NCBI GenBank assembly: GCA_029261835.1
Contig: JAJDAO010000103.1
Coordinates: 1 to 64,000, forward strand
Source: Deltaproteobacteria bacterium
GTDB lineage: Bacteria > Myxococcota_A > UBA9160 > UBA4427
Direction: 5' to 3'
Length of the DNA stretch: 64,000 nt
In this document: positions 52,190 through 60,727 of the stretch, piece by piece
Layout of the letters: each line of letters starts with the position of its first letter
Numbering within the stretch: the first letter of the stretch is position 1
Notes under the pieces: generated by a model
The model's database searches: none
What the model was told of the DNA's origin: nothing
Seen by the model: the letters and a program-made list of their open reading frames with translations, nothing else
Position numbers and translations under genes: made by a program

Positions 52190-54171
52190 GGCCGTTCACC
52201 GAGAATCTCGGGGTTCATGATCTCGCGGCGCACGACTCGCCCGGAGCGATAGTGCGTCCGTACGTCGATGAGACCGTCGTGATCGAGATCTTCTTCACGC
52301 ACTGCGAGTGCACCGATGTCGTCGAAGTGCTCGAGGAGGTCGAAGCGGCCGTCTTCGTTCGTATCGCGCGACTCACTCGTCAGCAGACCGTTTGCGTAGA
52401 CGAAGACACGTTCTGGCCGGCCGTCGCCGCGGCTGTCGAGCTCGACTCGCTCGAGCGTTTGACCATCCTCGGCATAGACGATGTGAAGGTCGGGCTGCCC
52501 TTTGCCGCGCCCCCTCTCCCAGACCTCGCGGCGTATTCCGTCAACGACTGCGATCCAGCGGTCCGGTCGGCCGTCGCCGCTGCTGTCCTCCTCGGCCAGG
52601 ATTGGAGACTCGCCGCCGCGCGAGAAGTAATAGCGAGCGAGCATCTCTCCGCTTGGCGTGTAGAGGACGCGGGTCGTCAGCTCAGTGCCTTCCTGCTGTT
52701 CTGCCGCCTGTGCGAGTGTGCCGTTCGCCCGAAGTCGTTGCAGATGTCTCCGGGCGCGCGTCGGCCCCTCGGCCGCGGGATCGCCGATCGTGCCAGTGGG
52801 CAGGGCGGCGAGTGCGGCCGCCCGGGGTACGCCATGCTTCGTCTCCAGCACCGCCAGAGCCGCGAGAAGGTCTGCGCGCAGCGCCTGCTCGTCCGCAAGC
52901 TGCGCCTCGAGTCTTCTGCGCTGGGCAGGCGTTAGCTCGGGGTCGAGCACCTGCCAGGACTTCTGTGGCGGAGCTGGCCGATCTGTCGCGAGCGGATTCT
53001 CCGCGACCACTTTCTCCCGCTCTTCGCGACGCGCGATCTGTCGGGTGATCTCGAGCGCGCGGTCCACCTCGTCCAGAAGCGAGCGGGCATCGAGATGGCG
53101 GGGGTCGATTGCGATCGCCCGCGCAAGAGCGGCCCGAGAGGCGGTGAGCTGCCCCAACGCCAGCGCGTGACGCGCCTCGTCGAGCGCGCTCGCGATGCGT
53201 CTCTCGAGCGCGGGGAACAGCAGGTGGATGGATTCGCGGCTCCAGCGCGCCGATTCCCGAGCTCCCGGCCTGCGAGCGCAGAAGCTGCGAAACGTCTCCA
53301 GCTCGAAGAGCTGCTCGAGGGCTCGCGCGATGTTGTCGGCAGCGCAGCGTTCGTCGATCTGCCGCTCGGGCCCTGCCCGGCGGATCCAGTGCTCATGGTT
53401 TGTTCGACTGCTTTCGCCCGCTGACGCCGCCTCGGTGTCGGGAGCCGCCAGGCCGACCCTCAATCGCGCCAGGCCGAAGCGTCCGTCCTTGATCGACTCG
53501 CCGCAGTAGGCGCGATCGACACGCAGGCTCAGCGCGATGTGGCGAGCATGCCCGGCGAGCCAGCGTCGCAGCGTGTCGACCGATGCGCTGGCTTCGGCCG
53601 GAGCCTCCACGACGCGAGCATCGGGCATGCGCAGCGCGAATCGATCGAGCAGCGCGCGGTGGACGAGACCCTCGGGCCACTGTGTCGGCGTGCGGCCGGA
53701 GGTGAGCTGATCGTCGGGTGGAGGCAGAAGCACGACGAGCAGGTCGTCCGAGGGCAGCTCGAGCGTATTCTCTGGCAGCGGTGGGGGAGGGGGGTCGAGC
53801 GCATCGGCTCGCTCTCGGTGCTGCTGCGCCTCCGGCTCACGGCCGAGCTCCGCGAGCAGCTCGGCCCGCAGTCGATGGAGATCGCTGTCGTTCGGGAGCA
53901 GTGTGAGCCCACGGCGCACGGTGCGCTCGGCGGCTTCGATTCTTCCCTGCTTGCGCAGTGCACGCGCGTCGGTCAGCAGTCGGCGCGCGTAACGCGCGCG
54001 GTCCGCCGCATCGAACGGCGGCGCATCGAGGTGTTGGCTCACACCTGGGCCGCAAGCGAGCGGCCCGCCCAAGATCGTGACGGCCGCAAGCAGGCTTACT
54101 GCGAGCAGTCGCGTGCGCGTCGAGCGCCAGAGGCACGCTCGCTCAGACGCGAGCCGAGCGCAGCGGTACAT
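52186..54171 (-). CDS. Exported TPR protein with C-terminal 25-residue EF-hand-like repeats
   Basis: A 661-residue protein of no known family as a whole. A hydrophobic signal segment (about 21-38, LLAVSLLAAVTILGGPLAC) ends at a cysteine that might be lipidated, though the lipobox is imperfect. TPR-like helices follow (about 50-125), then a Pro-rich linker, a central domain, another helical pair (about 320-370), and from residue 527 five units of 25 residues, four with D-x-S/N/D-x-D-G calcium-loop motifs. ATG 54171 overlaps the nadB stop (TGATG); a TTG one codon earlier is possible. Coupled to the protease downstream. Likely periplasmic or outer-membrane-attached. Confidence 0.75.
   Translation of the reverse strand: MYRCARLASERACLWRSTRTRLLAVSLLAAVTILGGPLACGPGVSQHLDAPPFDAADRARYARRLLTDARALRKQGRIEAAERTVRRGLTLLPNDSDLHRLRAELLAELGREPEAQQHRERADALDPPPPPLPENTLELPSDDLLVVLLPPPDDQLTSGRTPTQWPEGLVHRALLDRFALRMPDARVVEAPAEASASVDTLRRWLAGHARHIALSLRVDRAYCGESIKDGRFGLARLRVGLAAPDTEAASAGESSRTNHEHWIRRAGPERQIDERCAADNIARALEQLFELETFRSFCARRPGARESARWSRESIHLLFPALERRIASALDEARHALALGQLTASRAALARAIAIDPRHLDARSLLDEVDRALEITRQIARREEREKVVAENPLATDRPAPPQKSWQVLDPELTPAQRRRLEAQLADEQALRADLLAALAVLETKHGVPRAAALAALPTGTIGDPAAEGPTRARRHLQRLRANGTLAQAAEQQEGTELTTRVLYTPSGEMLARYYFSRGGESPILAEEDSSGDGRPDRWIAVVDGIRREVWERGRGKGQPDLHIVYAEDGQTLERVELDSRGDGRPERVFVYANGLLTSESRDTNEDGRFDLLEHFDDIGALAVREEDLDHDGLIDVRTHYRSGRVVRREIMNPEILGERP
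52190..52590 (-). repeat. Coding repeat: five 25-residue EF-hand-like units
   Basis: Units begin near residues 529, 554, 579, 603 and 628: DSSGDGRPD, GRGKGQPDL (degenerate), DSRGDGRPE, DTNEDGRFD and DLDHDGLID, each followed by a short beta-type stretch with Y-x-x-G. The even 24-25 spacing indicates a stacked calcium-binding beta structure. Confidence 0.7.
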
Positions 54172-55808
54172 CAAGTGGGATGGCTGCGGGGAGCCTCTCC
54201 CCGTTGAAGCAGAGTATCCCTGCTGAATCGGGTGTCGTCCCGGGTGGGGTAGTCGAGATTGTAGTGGAGACCGCGGCTCTCCTTGCGGTGCTGAGCGGCG
54301 CGGATCAGGAGTTCGGCCACCGTCGCGAGGTTGCGCAGCTCGAGCAGGTCCGGCGTGATGCGGTAGTTCCAGTAGTACTGATTGATCTCGTCCTGCAGTA
54401 ACTCGATGCGATGGCGCGCGCGGGCCAGGCGCCTGTCGCTACGTACGATGCCGACGTAGTTCCACATGAAGCGACGGATTTCATCCCAGTTCTGGGTGAT
54501 CATCACAGCTTCGTGGCTCTCGATCGCGTCGCCGTGTTGCCAGGCCGAGACCGCGCCCGGGGGCGGCAGGTCGGCACGCCTTCGAACCGCTTCCTCGGCC
54601 GCCAGCCCGGCGAAGACGACGGCCTCCAGCAGTGAGTTGGAGGCCAGACGGTTGGCACCATGCAGGCCGGTGCATGTGACCTCACCCGCTGCGAAGAGAT
54701 TCGGAAGATCCGTCTCGCCGTGCAGATTGGTGCGCACACCTCCGCAGCAGTAGTGGGCGGCGGGGACGACGGGGATCGGTCGAGTCGTGATGTCGATGCC
54801 GAGGTCGAGACACCGCTCGTGAATGTTGGGGAAGCGACGGCGGATGAACGCCGGATCGCGATGCGTGATGTCGAGCACTACATAGTCATCGCCGGATCGC
54901 TTGAGCTCGCTATCGATGGCCCGCGCCACGATGTCGCGCGGGGCCAGGTCCTTCATCTCGGCGTTGTAGCGAGCCATGAAGGCGTCACCAGCGAGGTTGC
55001 GCAGAATCGCCCCCTCGCCTCGCACGGCCTCGCTAATGAGAAACGAACCGGCTTCCGGGTGGTAGAGGCAGGTGGGGTGGAATTGCATGAACTCCATGTT
55101 GGCGACCGCAGCACCCGCGCGATAGGCCATGGCGATGCCGTCTCCCGAGGCGATGTCGGGATTGCTCGTGTAGAGATAGACCTTGCCCGCCCCGCCCGTT
55201 GCGAGCAGCGTGATCGGCGCGAGGAATCGATGCACCTCGCCAGTGCTTGCGTCGAGCACATAGGCTCCGAGCGCACGATTGGCCTCCGTACGGCCCAGCT
55301 TGTGGGCCGTCAGCAGATCCACCGCGCAGTGGTTCTCGTAGAGCGAAATCCGAGGATGTGCGGCGACACGTGCGAGCAGCGACTGCTCGATTTCGCGACC
55401 GGTCGTGTCGCGGCTGTGCAGGATGCGCCGCCGCGAGTGCCCGCCCTCGCGCCCGAGGTCGAATGCTCCGCCCTCATTCGTTGGAGTGCCTTCGTTGCGG
55501 TCGAACTCCACGCCCCACTCGAGTAGGCCCTCGATGGCGCCCGGCCCACGTTCGACGACGAAGCGAACGACCTTCTCGTCGCACAGGCCTGCACCGGCGT
55601 TGAGTGTGTCGTGAACGTGCTCGTCGAACGAATCGTCCGAAGCGATGACAGCGGCGATTCCGCCCTGCGCGAAATTAGTCGCGGAATCGTCCGCCTGTCT
55701 CTTCGTCACGAGGCCGACGGTTCCGTGCTCGGCGACTCGCAGCGCAAAGTGCAAGCCCGCCAGCCCACTGCCGATCACCAGAAAGTCGAACTCGATGGGT
55801 CCGGACAT
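54171..55808 (-). CDS. nadB: L-aspartate oxidase NadB
   Basis: Oxidises aspartate to iminoaspartate for NAD synthesis. A 545-residue flavoprotein: FLVIGSGLAGLHFAL (FAD), TNFAQGGIAAV, GHSRRRILHSRDTTG, MEFMQFHPTCLYHP, the active-site arginine of RDIVARAID, HYCCGGVRTNLHGETDLPNLFAAGE, and the C-terminal helical domain. I prefer the ATG at 55808; another ATG four codons upstream is possible. First gene of a coupled unit with two exported proteins that have no obvious link to NAD. nadA and nadC are not in the window. Confidence 0.93.
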   Translation of the reverse strand: MSGPIEFDFLVIGSGLAGLHFALRVAEHGTVGLVTKRQADDSATNFAQGGIAAVIASDDSFDEHVHDTLNAGAGLCDEKVVRFVVERGPGAIEGLLEWGVEFDRNEGTPTNEGGAFDLGREGGHSRRRILHSRDTTGREIEQSLLARVAAHPRISLYENHCAVDLLTAHKLGRTEANRALGAYVLDASTGEVHRFLAPITLLATGGAGKVYLYTSNPDIASGDGIAMAYRAGAAVANMEFMQFHPTCLYHPEAGSFLISEAVRGEGAILRNLAGDAFMARYNAEMKDLAPRDIVARAIDSELKRSGDDYVVLDITHRDPAFIRRRFPNIHERCLDLGIDITTRPIPVVPAAHYCCGGVRTNLHGETDLPNLFAAGEVTCTGLHGANRLASNSLLEAVVFAGLAAEEAVRRRADLPPPGAVSAWQHGDAIESHEAVMITQNWDEIRRFMWNYVGIVRSDRRLARARHRIELLQDEINQYYWNYRITPDLLELRNLATVAELLIRAAQHRKESRGLHYNLDYPTRDDTRFSRDTLLQRGEAPRSHPT

Positions 55809-56015
55809 GTGAGCGCTCATCCTTGATTACTCGTTCGTGCCCGCGGCGGGTAAGTGCTCGCGGGGTTTCTACGGCGAGCGTTCTAATGCTGCTGGTCAGA
55901 GGCTCCGATAATGCTCGGACGGTGGTGGGGCCCGAGTCTATCGGCCCGGGTCGAATACCCGCAAATGCTCCCCCAGGGGCATCGAGCAAGAGGAATCGTG
56001 CCGTTGAGGCTGCGG

Positions 56016-56615
56016 ATGGTGAACAAGCTGGCGGTCGCATGTGCCCTGCTCGTCGCCGGGTGGCCGGCTCTCCTGCACGCGGGTGGCATCTACAAGTTCA
56101 TCGATGCGCGCGGCGTGATCCATTTCAGTGACGTTCCGTCCGACGCGCGTTACCGGGTGCTGAAGCGGCGACCGCCCGAGCTGGCGCTCAGCCCGCTGCC
56201 CAAGCCCGGGCTCCCGGTGAACCACGGATTCGACGCCATCATCGCGCGCCTCTCGCGCGACAACGGCGTCGAGCCAGCCCTCGTCAAGGCCGTGGTCGCG
56301 GCGGAGTCCAATTTCGAAATCGCTGCGGTTTCGCGTGCCGGGGCCCAGGGGCTGATGCAGCTCATGCCCGAGACGGCGCGTCAGCTCGGCGTGCGCGCGC
56401 CCTTCAGGCCGCTCGACAACCTGACCGGAGGCGTGCGCTACTTGCGGGAGATGCTCGATCGCTACGGCGATGTGCGCCGGGCGCTGGCGGCTTACAACGC
56501 GGGTCCGAACGCAGTCGATCGCTACGGCGGCGTTCCTCCCTTTTCAGAGACCGAGGCTTACGTGACGCGTGTTCTGAATTACTATCGCGGCTATCAGAGC
56601 CACTTCCCCCGCTGA
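56016..56615 (+). CDS. Lytic transglycosylase (SLT) with DUF4124-like N-terminal region
   Basis: A 199-residue exported murein hydrolase. Signal peptide (MVNKLAVACALLVAGWPALLHAG), then a short DUF4124-type strand (GIYKFIDARGVIHFSDVPSD), then the SLT domain with catalytic glutamate in VVAAESNFEIAAVSRAGAQG, LMQLMPETARQLGV, and AYNAGPNAVDRYGGVP. Cleaves peptidoglycan between MurNAc and GlcNAc to give anhydro ends. ATG 56016 is chosen because the signal peptide begins there; the frame is open upstream to 55911. Confidence 0.9.
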   Translation: MVNKLAVACALLVAGWPALLHAGGIYKFIDARGVIHFSDVPSDARYRVLKRRPPELALSPLPKPGLPVNHGFDAIIARLSRDNGVEPALVKAVVAAESNFEIAAVSRAGAQGLMQLMPETARQLGVRAPFRPLDNLTGGVRYLREMLDRYGDVRRALAAYNAGPNAVDRYGGVPPFSETEAYVTRVLNYYRGYQSHFPR

Positions 56616-56638
56616 GCTCTGTGCAGGTGCGGACAGTC

Positions 56639-57325
56639 ATGGGACAGACAGATCAAGCCGGCCAGCTGGCGGGAGCCAGCGTGCCGGGCGAGGCCGATTC
56701 CGTTGCTGACCGCGACCAGGCCGCAACGACCCGCTCGCACTTCGGCTTGGCGAGCCGAAGGCTGAGGGAGAGGTTCTGGAACCTCCCGAACAGCATCACC
56801 ATGTTGCGTATCGCCGCGGTGCCCGTGCTGCTCTTCATCCCCTGGGCCCAGAGCGAACGGGGCAGCCAGTTCATGGCTTGGTGCTACATCGCCGCGGCGC
56901 TCTCCGACATTCTCGACGGCTGGCTCGCTAGGCGTTCCGGGGGCGCGCAGATCACCCGCATGGGCAAGCTGCTCGATCCGCTGGCGGACAAGCTGCTGGT
57001 CTCGACGGCTCTCGTCATGCTGGTGGCGATCGGCCGCATTCCGCTCTGGGCCACCTTCATGGTCGTCGTGATCGTGGGCCGCGAAATCGCCGTGACGGGT
57101 CTGCGCGGGATGGCTTCATCCGACGGACACGTGGTGGCGGCCTCCTGGCAGGGAAAGCTCAAGTCGTTCGTACAGAATTTCGCGATCGGGGCTCTGCTCT
57201 TTCACTACGTGACGTTCGGTCTGCCCGCTCACGAGATCGGCATGACGATGTTGGGGGTGGCGACGGCTTTGACCCTGTGGTCGGGGTACGTCTATTTCGC
57301 GGACTACTTCGGCTGGCATCGCTGA
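56639..57325 (+). CDS. pgsA: CDP-diacylglycerol-glycerol-3-phosphate 3-phosphatidyltransferase
   Basis: Makes phosphatidylglycerol phosphate from the CdsA product. The CDP-alcohol phosphotransferase motif is complete: DILDGWLARRSGG...GKLLDPLADK (D-G-x2-A-R-x8-G-x3-D-x3-D pattern). Five to six membrane spans start at about residue 52 (NSITMLRIAAVPVLLFIPW); the first 45 residues are a hydrophilic extension. Start uncertain: ATG 56639 or GTG 56621, neither with a good ribosome binding site. 24 bases after the transglycosylase gene. Confidence 0.9.
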   Translation: MGQTDQAGQLAGASVPGEADSVADRDQAATTRSHFGLASRRLRERFWNLPNSITMLRIAAVPVLLFIPWAQSERGSQFMAWCYIAAALSDILDGWLARRSGGAQITRMGKLLDPLADKLLVSTALVMLVAIGRIPLWATFMVVVIVGREIAVTGLRGMASSDGHVVAASWQGKLKSFVQNFAIGALLFHYVTFGLPAHEIGMTMLGVATALTLWSGYVYFADYFGWHR

Positions 57326-57374
57326 CCGGAAGATTCGCCCGGGCGAACTGTCACCGACAAGGAGTTGCACGAAG

Positions 57375-58688
57375 ATGGGACAGCTCGCAGAGCTGGGGAG
57401 AAAGATCGACGAACGCACGGCGCGAGTCGGCGTGATCGGTCTTGGCTACGTGGGGCTCCCGCTTGCGGTGGAGCTGGCCCGGGCGGGCTTCGACGTCACC
57501 GGATTCGAGATCGACGCCGAGAAGGTGCGGTCCATCGAGGCGGGCATTTCCTATATCGGAGACGTGCCGACGGAAGACCTCGCAGCGATGTGCGAGGCCG
57601 GCCGATTGCGAGCGACGACCGACTTCGACGAGCTGCAGGACATCCAGGTCGTGAACATCTGTGTTCCCACGCCCCTGACCCGCAGCAAGGATCCCGACGT
57701 CTCCTACATGGCTCGGGCCGTCGAGCAGATCCGCGACCGCCTGCATCCAGGCGAGCTGATCATCCTCGGCAGCACGACTTATCCCGGCACGACGCACGAT
57801 CTCTTTGTCACGGCCCTCGAAGAGACGGGGCTCAGCGTGGGCGAGGACTTCGGCCTGGCATTCGCACCCGAGCGGATCGATCCCGCCAACAGCGAGTTCA
57901 AGGTGAGGAACGTTCCGAAGGTGGTCGGGGGCGAGACGCCGCTCTGCACCGAGCTTGCCTGCAAGCTCTTCGACACGGTCTTCGATGTCACCGTTCCCGT
58001 CAGCTCGACACAGGCCGCGGAGATGGTGAAGCTGCTCGAGAACACCTTTCGGGCCATCAACATCGGCTTGGCGAACGAAGTGGCGCTCATGTGCGAGCGT
58101 CTCGGTCTCGACGTCTGGGAGGTGATCGACGCCGCCGCCACCAAGCCGTACGGCTTCATGAAGTTCGTGCCCGGTCCGGGTCTCGGGGGGCACTGCATCC
58201 CGGTCGATCCCAGCTACCTGTCCTGGAAGATGAAGTCGCTGAATTTCCCCGCTCGCTTCATCGACCTCGCCACCGAGATCAACAGCCGCATGCCGACGCA
58301 CGTCGTCGAGCGCGTGGCTGAGCTGCTCAACAATCGGCGTCTGGCGGTGAACGGCGCACAGGTCCTGGTGCTCGGTGTCGCGTACAAGCGCGATATCGGT
58401 GACATGCGTGAGTCGCCCGCCATCGACGTCATCTCGCTGCTGGTCGAAAAGGGGGCCGACGTCCGGTACCACGACCGGTTCGTCTCCGAATGCGAGATCG
58501 ACGGCATCCTCCACAAGAGCGTCGATCTCAGCGACGAGGTCCTGGCCGCCTCGGATCTGGCCATCATCCTCACGGACCACAGCGACATCGACTACGCCCG
58601 CGTGATCGAACAGACTCCGCATGTCTTCGACACGCGAAACGCAACCCGCGACCTGAAGGGGAACCGCCACAAGATCACCAAGCTCTGA
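57375..58688 (+). CDS. Nucleotide-sugar dehydrogenase (UDP-glucose/UDP-HexNAc 6-dehydrogenase family)
   Basis: A 437-residue NAD-dependent enzyme oxidising the C6 hydroxyl of a UDP-sugar to a carboxylate. VGVIGLGYVGLPLAVELARAG (NAD site), GSTTYPGTT, LAFAPERIDP, KLLENTFRAINIGLANE, and the catalytic cysteine in GPGLGGHCIPVDP. The pattern fits the WbpA/WecC/TviB branch (UDP-GlcNAc/ManNAc-type) more than UDP-glucose dehydrogenase. Probably supplies a uronate for capsule or O-antigen, but no other polysaccharide genes flank it. Confidence 0.9.
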   Translation: MGQLAELGRKIDERTARVGVIGLGYVGLPLAVELARAGFDVTGFEIDAEKVRSIEAGISYIGDVPTEDLAAMCEAGRLRATTDFDELQDIQVVNICVPTPLTRSKDPDVSYMARAVEQIRDRLHPGELIILGSTTYPGTTHDLFVTALEETGLSVGEDFGLAFAPERIDPANSEFKVRNVPKVVGGETPLCTELACKLFDTVFDVTVPVSSTQAAEMVKLLENTFRAINIGLANEVALMCERLGLDVWEVIDAAATKPYGFMKFVPGPGLGGHCIPVDPSYLSWKMKSLNFPARFIDLATEINSRMPTHVVERVAELLNNRRLAVNGAQVLVLGVAYKRDIGDMRESPAIDVISLLVEKGADVRYHDRFVSECEIDGILHKSVDLSDEVLAASDLAIILTDHSDIDYARVIEQTPHVFDTRNATRDLKGNRHKITKL

Positions 58689-58752
58689 GCGGCCAGAAGC
58701 GGGCAGAGCCGAGGTAAGTGTCTGATTTTAGAACGGAATAGGCGCTTCGACC

Positions 58753-58781
58753 TTGACGATCCCGCCCGGGTTCCGTAAAAC
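58753..58781 (+). promoter_or_regulatory. Promoter of tRNA-Gly
   Basis: TTGACG (58753-58758), 17 bases, TAAAAC (58776-58781), 25 bases before the tRNA. The -35 is a 5/6 match and spacing is ideal. Confidence 0.6.
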
Positions 58782-58805
58782 CTCCCCCCCAAACACGGAT
58801 TCCAA

Positions 58806-58881
58806 GCACGAGTAGCTCAGCTGGTAGAGCATCACGTTGCCAACGTGAGGGTCGCCGGTCCGAATCCGGTCTCGTGCTCCA
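58806..58881 (+). tRNA. tRNA-Gly, anticodon GCC
   Basis: A full cloverleaf: 7-bp acceptor stem GCACGAG/CTCGTGC, D stem GCTC/GAGC, anticodon stem TCACG/CGTGA with loop TTGCCAA (anticodon GCC), T stem GCCGG/CCGGT, discriminator T, and an encoded CCA. 76 bases. A single tRNA gene, with its own promoter. Confidence 0.96.
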
Positions 58882-58885
58882 TAGT

Positions 58886-58926
58886 TCGATAACGCCCTCG
58901 CCCACTTGCGGCGAGGGCGTTATCGA
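58886..58926 (+). terminator. 17-bp perfect hairpin after tRNA-Gly
   Basis: TCGATAACGCCCTCGCC pairs perfectly with GGCGAGGGCGTTATCGA around a 7-base loop, four bases after the tRNA. It is followed only by TTGT, not a long T-run, so a terminator role is likely from position but the form is unusual. Confidence 0.6.
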
Positions 58927-59238
58927 TTGTGGGTGCGTCGTCGGAGAGCCATCCAAACGGGCACTCGACGTTGGGATGAGCACGTAGTCGCCCGAATGGG
59001 TCCCGTCGCCAGTGACGTTGACCCGATTCGGCTGCGCTCGGCAGACTCGACCCAGTGAAGGAATCCGTCGCGGGCCGAAGCCGGCGGCCAGATATGAAGC
59101 GAAGCTGGTCAACTCGCTCAGCCTTCTCGTCGTCCGGATCTTGGCGCAGTACGGGCTCCATCTGCACCGCGAGCGGGCGATGCGCGGCGAGTCAGGACGG
59201 ACCGCGACATTCGCATCGGCCGCGTACGGGCGTCGGCC
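58927..59238. other. 312-base gap between the tRNA hairpin and the small membrane protein gene
   Basis: No supported gene. Several frames of 70-145 codons cross it on both strands but none has a ribosome binding site or family features. I looked for a repeat of the tRNA 3' end that would mark an integrated element and found none here. Confidence 0.45.
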
Positions 59239-59568
59239 TCAGCGCGACTTGCGGAACATCGCGTCGACGTCCACACCCGGAGGCGACCAGCGCCACTCGG
59301 CAGGAATCGGCCGGGTCGGCCACTCGCGCGCCGCCGCAGCCATGCCCTCGACGTGGAGGGTCCGGTCTGCGCCCGTGGCCCGGTCCGCGAGACCCTTCGC
59401 GATCGCGAGCCCGGTGGGGTCGAGCAGTGTGACACCGACCAGCAGCACGACCGCCAGCGCGAGCAGCGCGGCGAGCAGGATTCCTCGACGGGCAGCGTCC
59501 TGCTCGGGGGCCGGCCTCGGGTGGCGGATCCACTCTCGATTAGCATGGGCGACTTCTACGGCTCCCAT
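59239..59568 (-). CDS. Small single-span membrane protein of unknown function
   Basis: A 109-residue protein with a cytosolic basic N-terminus (about 1-28) and one strong hydrophobic span (GILLAALLALAVVLLVGVTLL, about 29-49), then an outward-facing domain. Support for its reality is a strong ribosome binding site, GAGGAGG about eight bases before the ATG, and its divergent position against a LysR regulator, which may control it. No family recognised. Read minus strand from 59568. Confidence 0.6.
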   Translation of the reverse strand: MGAVEVAHANREWIRHPRPAPEQDAARRGILLAALLALAVVLLVGVTLLDPTGLAIAKGLADRATGADRTLHVEGMAAAAREWPTRPIPAEWRWSPPGVDVDAMFRKSR

Positions 59569-59647
59569 CTTCTTGTCCTCCTCACGGGCGCCCCAGGAAG
59601 ATCGACCAAAATTTACGAATCACCAGACAAAGATTCTGAGATTAGCT
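59569..59647. promoter_or_regulatory. AT-rich divergent control region for the LysR gene and the small membrane gene
   Basis: The stretch 59606-59660 is clearly AT-richer than its surroundings (runs such as AAAATTTACGAAT and ATTAGCTATGCATTTATG). LysR proteins usually bind such divergent regions at T-N11-A sites; I cannot fix a specific one. Confidence 0.4.
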
Positions 59648-60574
59648 ATGCATTTATGTATGGGTATTGGAGGCGCGGAACGTCTGGACTGGAGCTGGCT
59701 GCGCGACTTCGGGGTCGTGGCCGAGGCCGGGAGCCTCAGCGAGGCCGCGCGGTTGCTCGGTGTGAGCCAGCCGACCCTGACGCGGCGCATGGCCGCGCTC
59801 GAGGAGCACCTCGGGACGGACGTCCTGCGACGGGGCCCCCGCGGCATCGAACTCACCGAGGCCGGCGAGGCGATCCTGCTACCGATCCAGCGCATGCGCG
59901 ACGACGCCTCGGTGGTCGACGTTACGGCGACCGGTCGCGACGCGTCGCTCGCGGGCATCGTTCGCATCAGCGCGACCGAGGGGCTCGCGAACTACTGGTG
60001 CACCCCCGCGCTGCTCGAGTTCCAACGCGAGCACCCGGCCGTCCGCATCGAGATCGACGTGAGCAACCGCAACGCGAATCTGCTGCGTCGCGAGGCCGAC
60101 ATCGCGCTGCGTCTCGGGCGCCCGCGCCAGCAGGAGCTGGTCGCTCGTCGGGTCGGGGAGGTGGCGGTCGGGCTCTATGCATCGCACGACTATCTCGACC
60201 GCGCGGGCCGACTCGCGTCGATCGAATCTCTCGGAGAGCACGCGTACATCGGCTTCGATGAGGCGATCCTCGATACGGAGGCCGGAAGCTGGGTAGAAGG
60301 GCTCGTCGGCACCGGGCGTCCCGTCTTCCGCTCGACGAGCCTCATCACCCAGCTCCAGGCCATTCGCAACGGCTGGGGAATCGGGATGACGTCGGTCTTC
60401 ATGGCCGAGGGCGACCCGCAGCTCGAGCGCGTGCTACCGAGAATCGAGCGTCTGCTCGAGGTCTGGCTCGTTACGCACCCAGGCCTGCGCCGCAGCGCGC
60501 GCATCCGGGCGGTCTACGACTTCCTGAGCGAACGGTTCGAGCGGGACCGGGCGTGGCTCGCCGGCCGCGCTTGA
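59648..60574 (+). CDS. LysR-family transcriptional regulator
   Basis: A 308-residue regulator. The N-terminal winged helix-turn-helix (LRDFGVVAEAGSLSEAARLLGVSQPTLTRRMAALEEHLG) is typical, followed by the periplasmic-binding-like effector domain (GIVRISATEGLANYWCTPALLEF, the IALRLGRP strand, GWGIGMTSVFMAEG). It resembles the subgroup with a short recognition helix seen in metabolic LysR proteins. ATG 59648 (or 59660) lies in the AT-rich region and has no good ribosome binding site; the frame is open back to 59012 but that part is out of family. Probably regulates the divergent small membrane gene and itself. Confidence 0.88.
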   Translation: MHLCMGIGGAERLDWSWLRDFGVVAEAGSLSEAARLLGVSQPTLTRRMAALEEHLGTDVLRRGPRGIELTEAGEAILLPIQRMRDDASVVDVTATGRDASLAGIVRISATEGLANYWCTPALLEFQREHPAVRIEIDVSNRNANLLRREADIALRLGRPRQQELVARRVGEVAVGLYASHDYLDRAGRLASIESLGEHAYIGFDEAILDTEAGSWVEGLVGTGRPVFRSTSLITQLQAIRNGWGIGMTSVFMAEGDPQLERVLPRIERLLEVWLVTHPGLRRSARIRAVYDFLSERFERDRAWLAGRA

Positions 60575-60727
60575 TCGGCTTCCCGGTGACGGGTCCCCGC
60601 CGTCCCCTCTCGGCTCGCACGGCGGGTTCTACTCGTGTTCGCAGCACTTCGGACGAGGTCGGCCGCGCGGAAGCGGCGGGCCGATGCCGGAGCAGCGACT
60701 GGTGTAGACTCGGAGCGGGAGGTCTCC

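Noticed and set aside
57351..58670. 439-codon minus-strand frame
   Set aside because: Antisense to the nucleotide-sugar dehydrogenase.
59012..59647. 212-codon extension before the LysR start
   Set aside because: Overlaps the divergent small membrane gene and has no LysR similarity; the helix-turn-helix begins after 59648.
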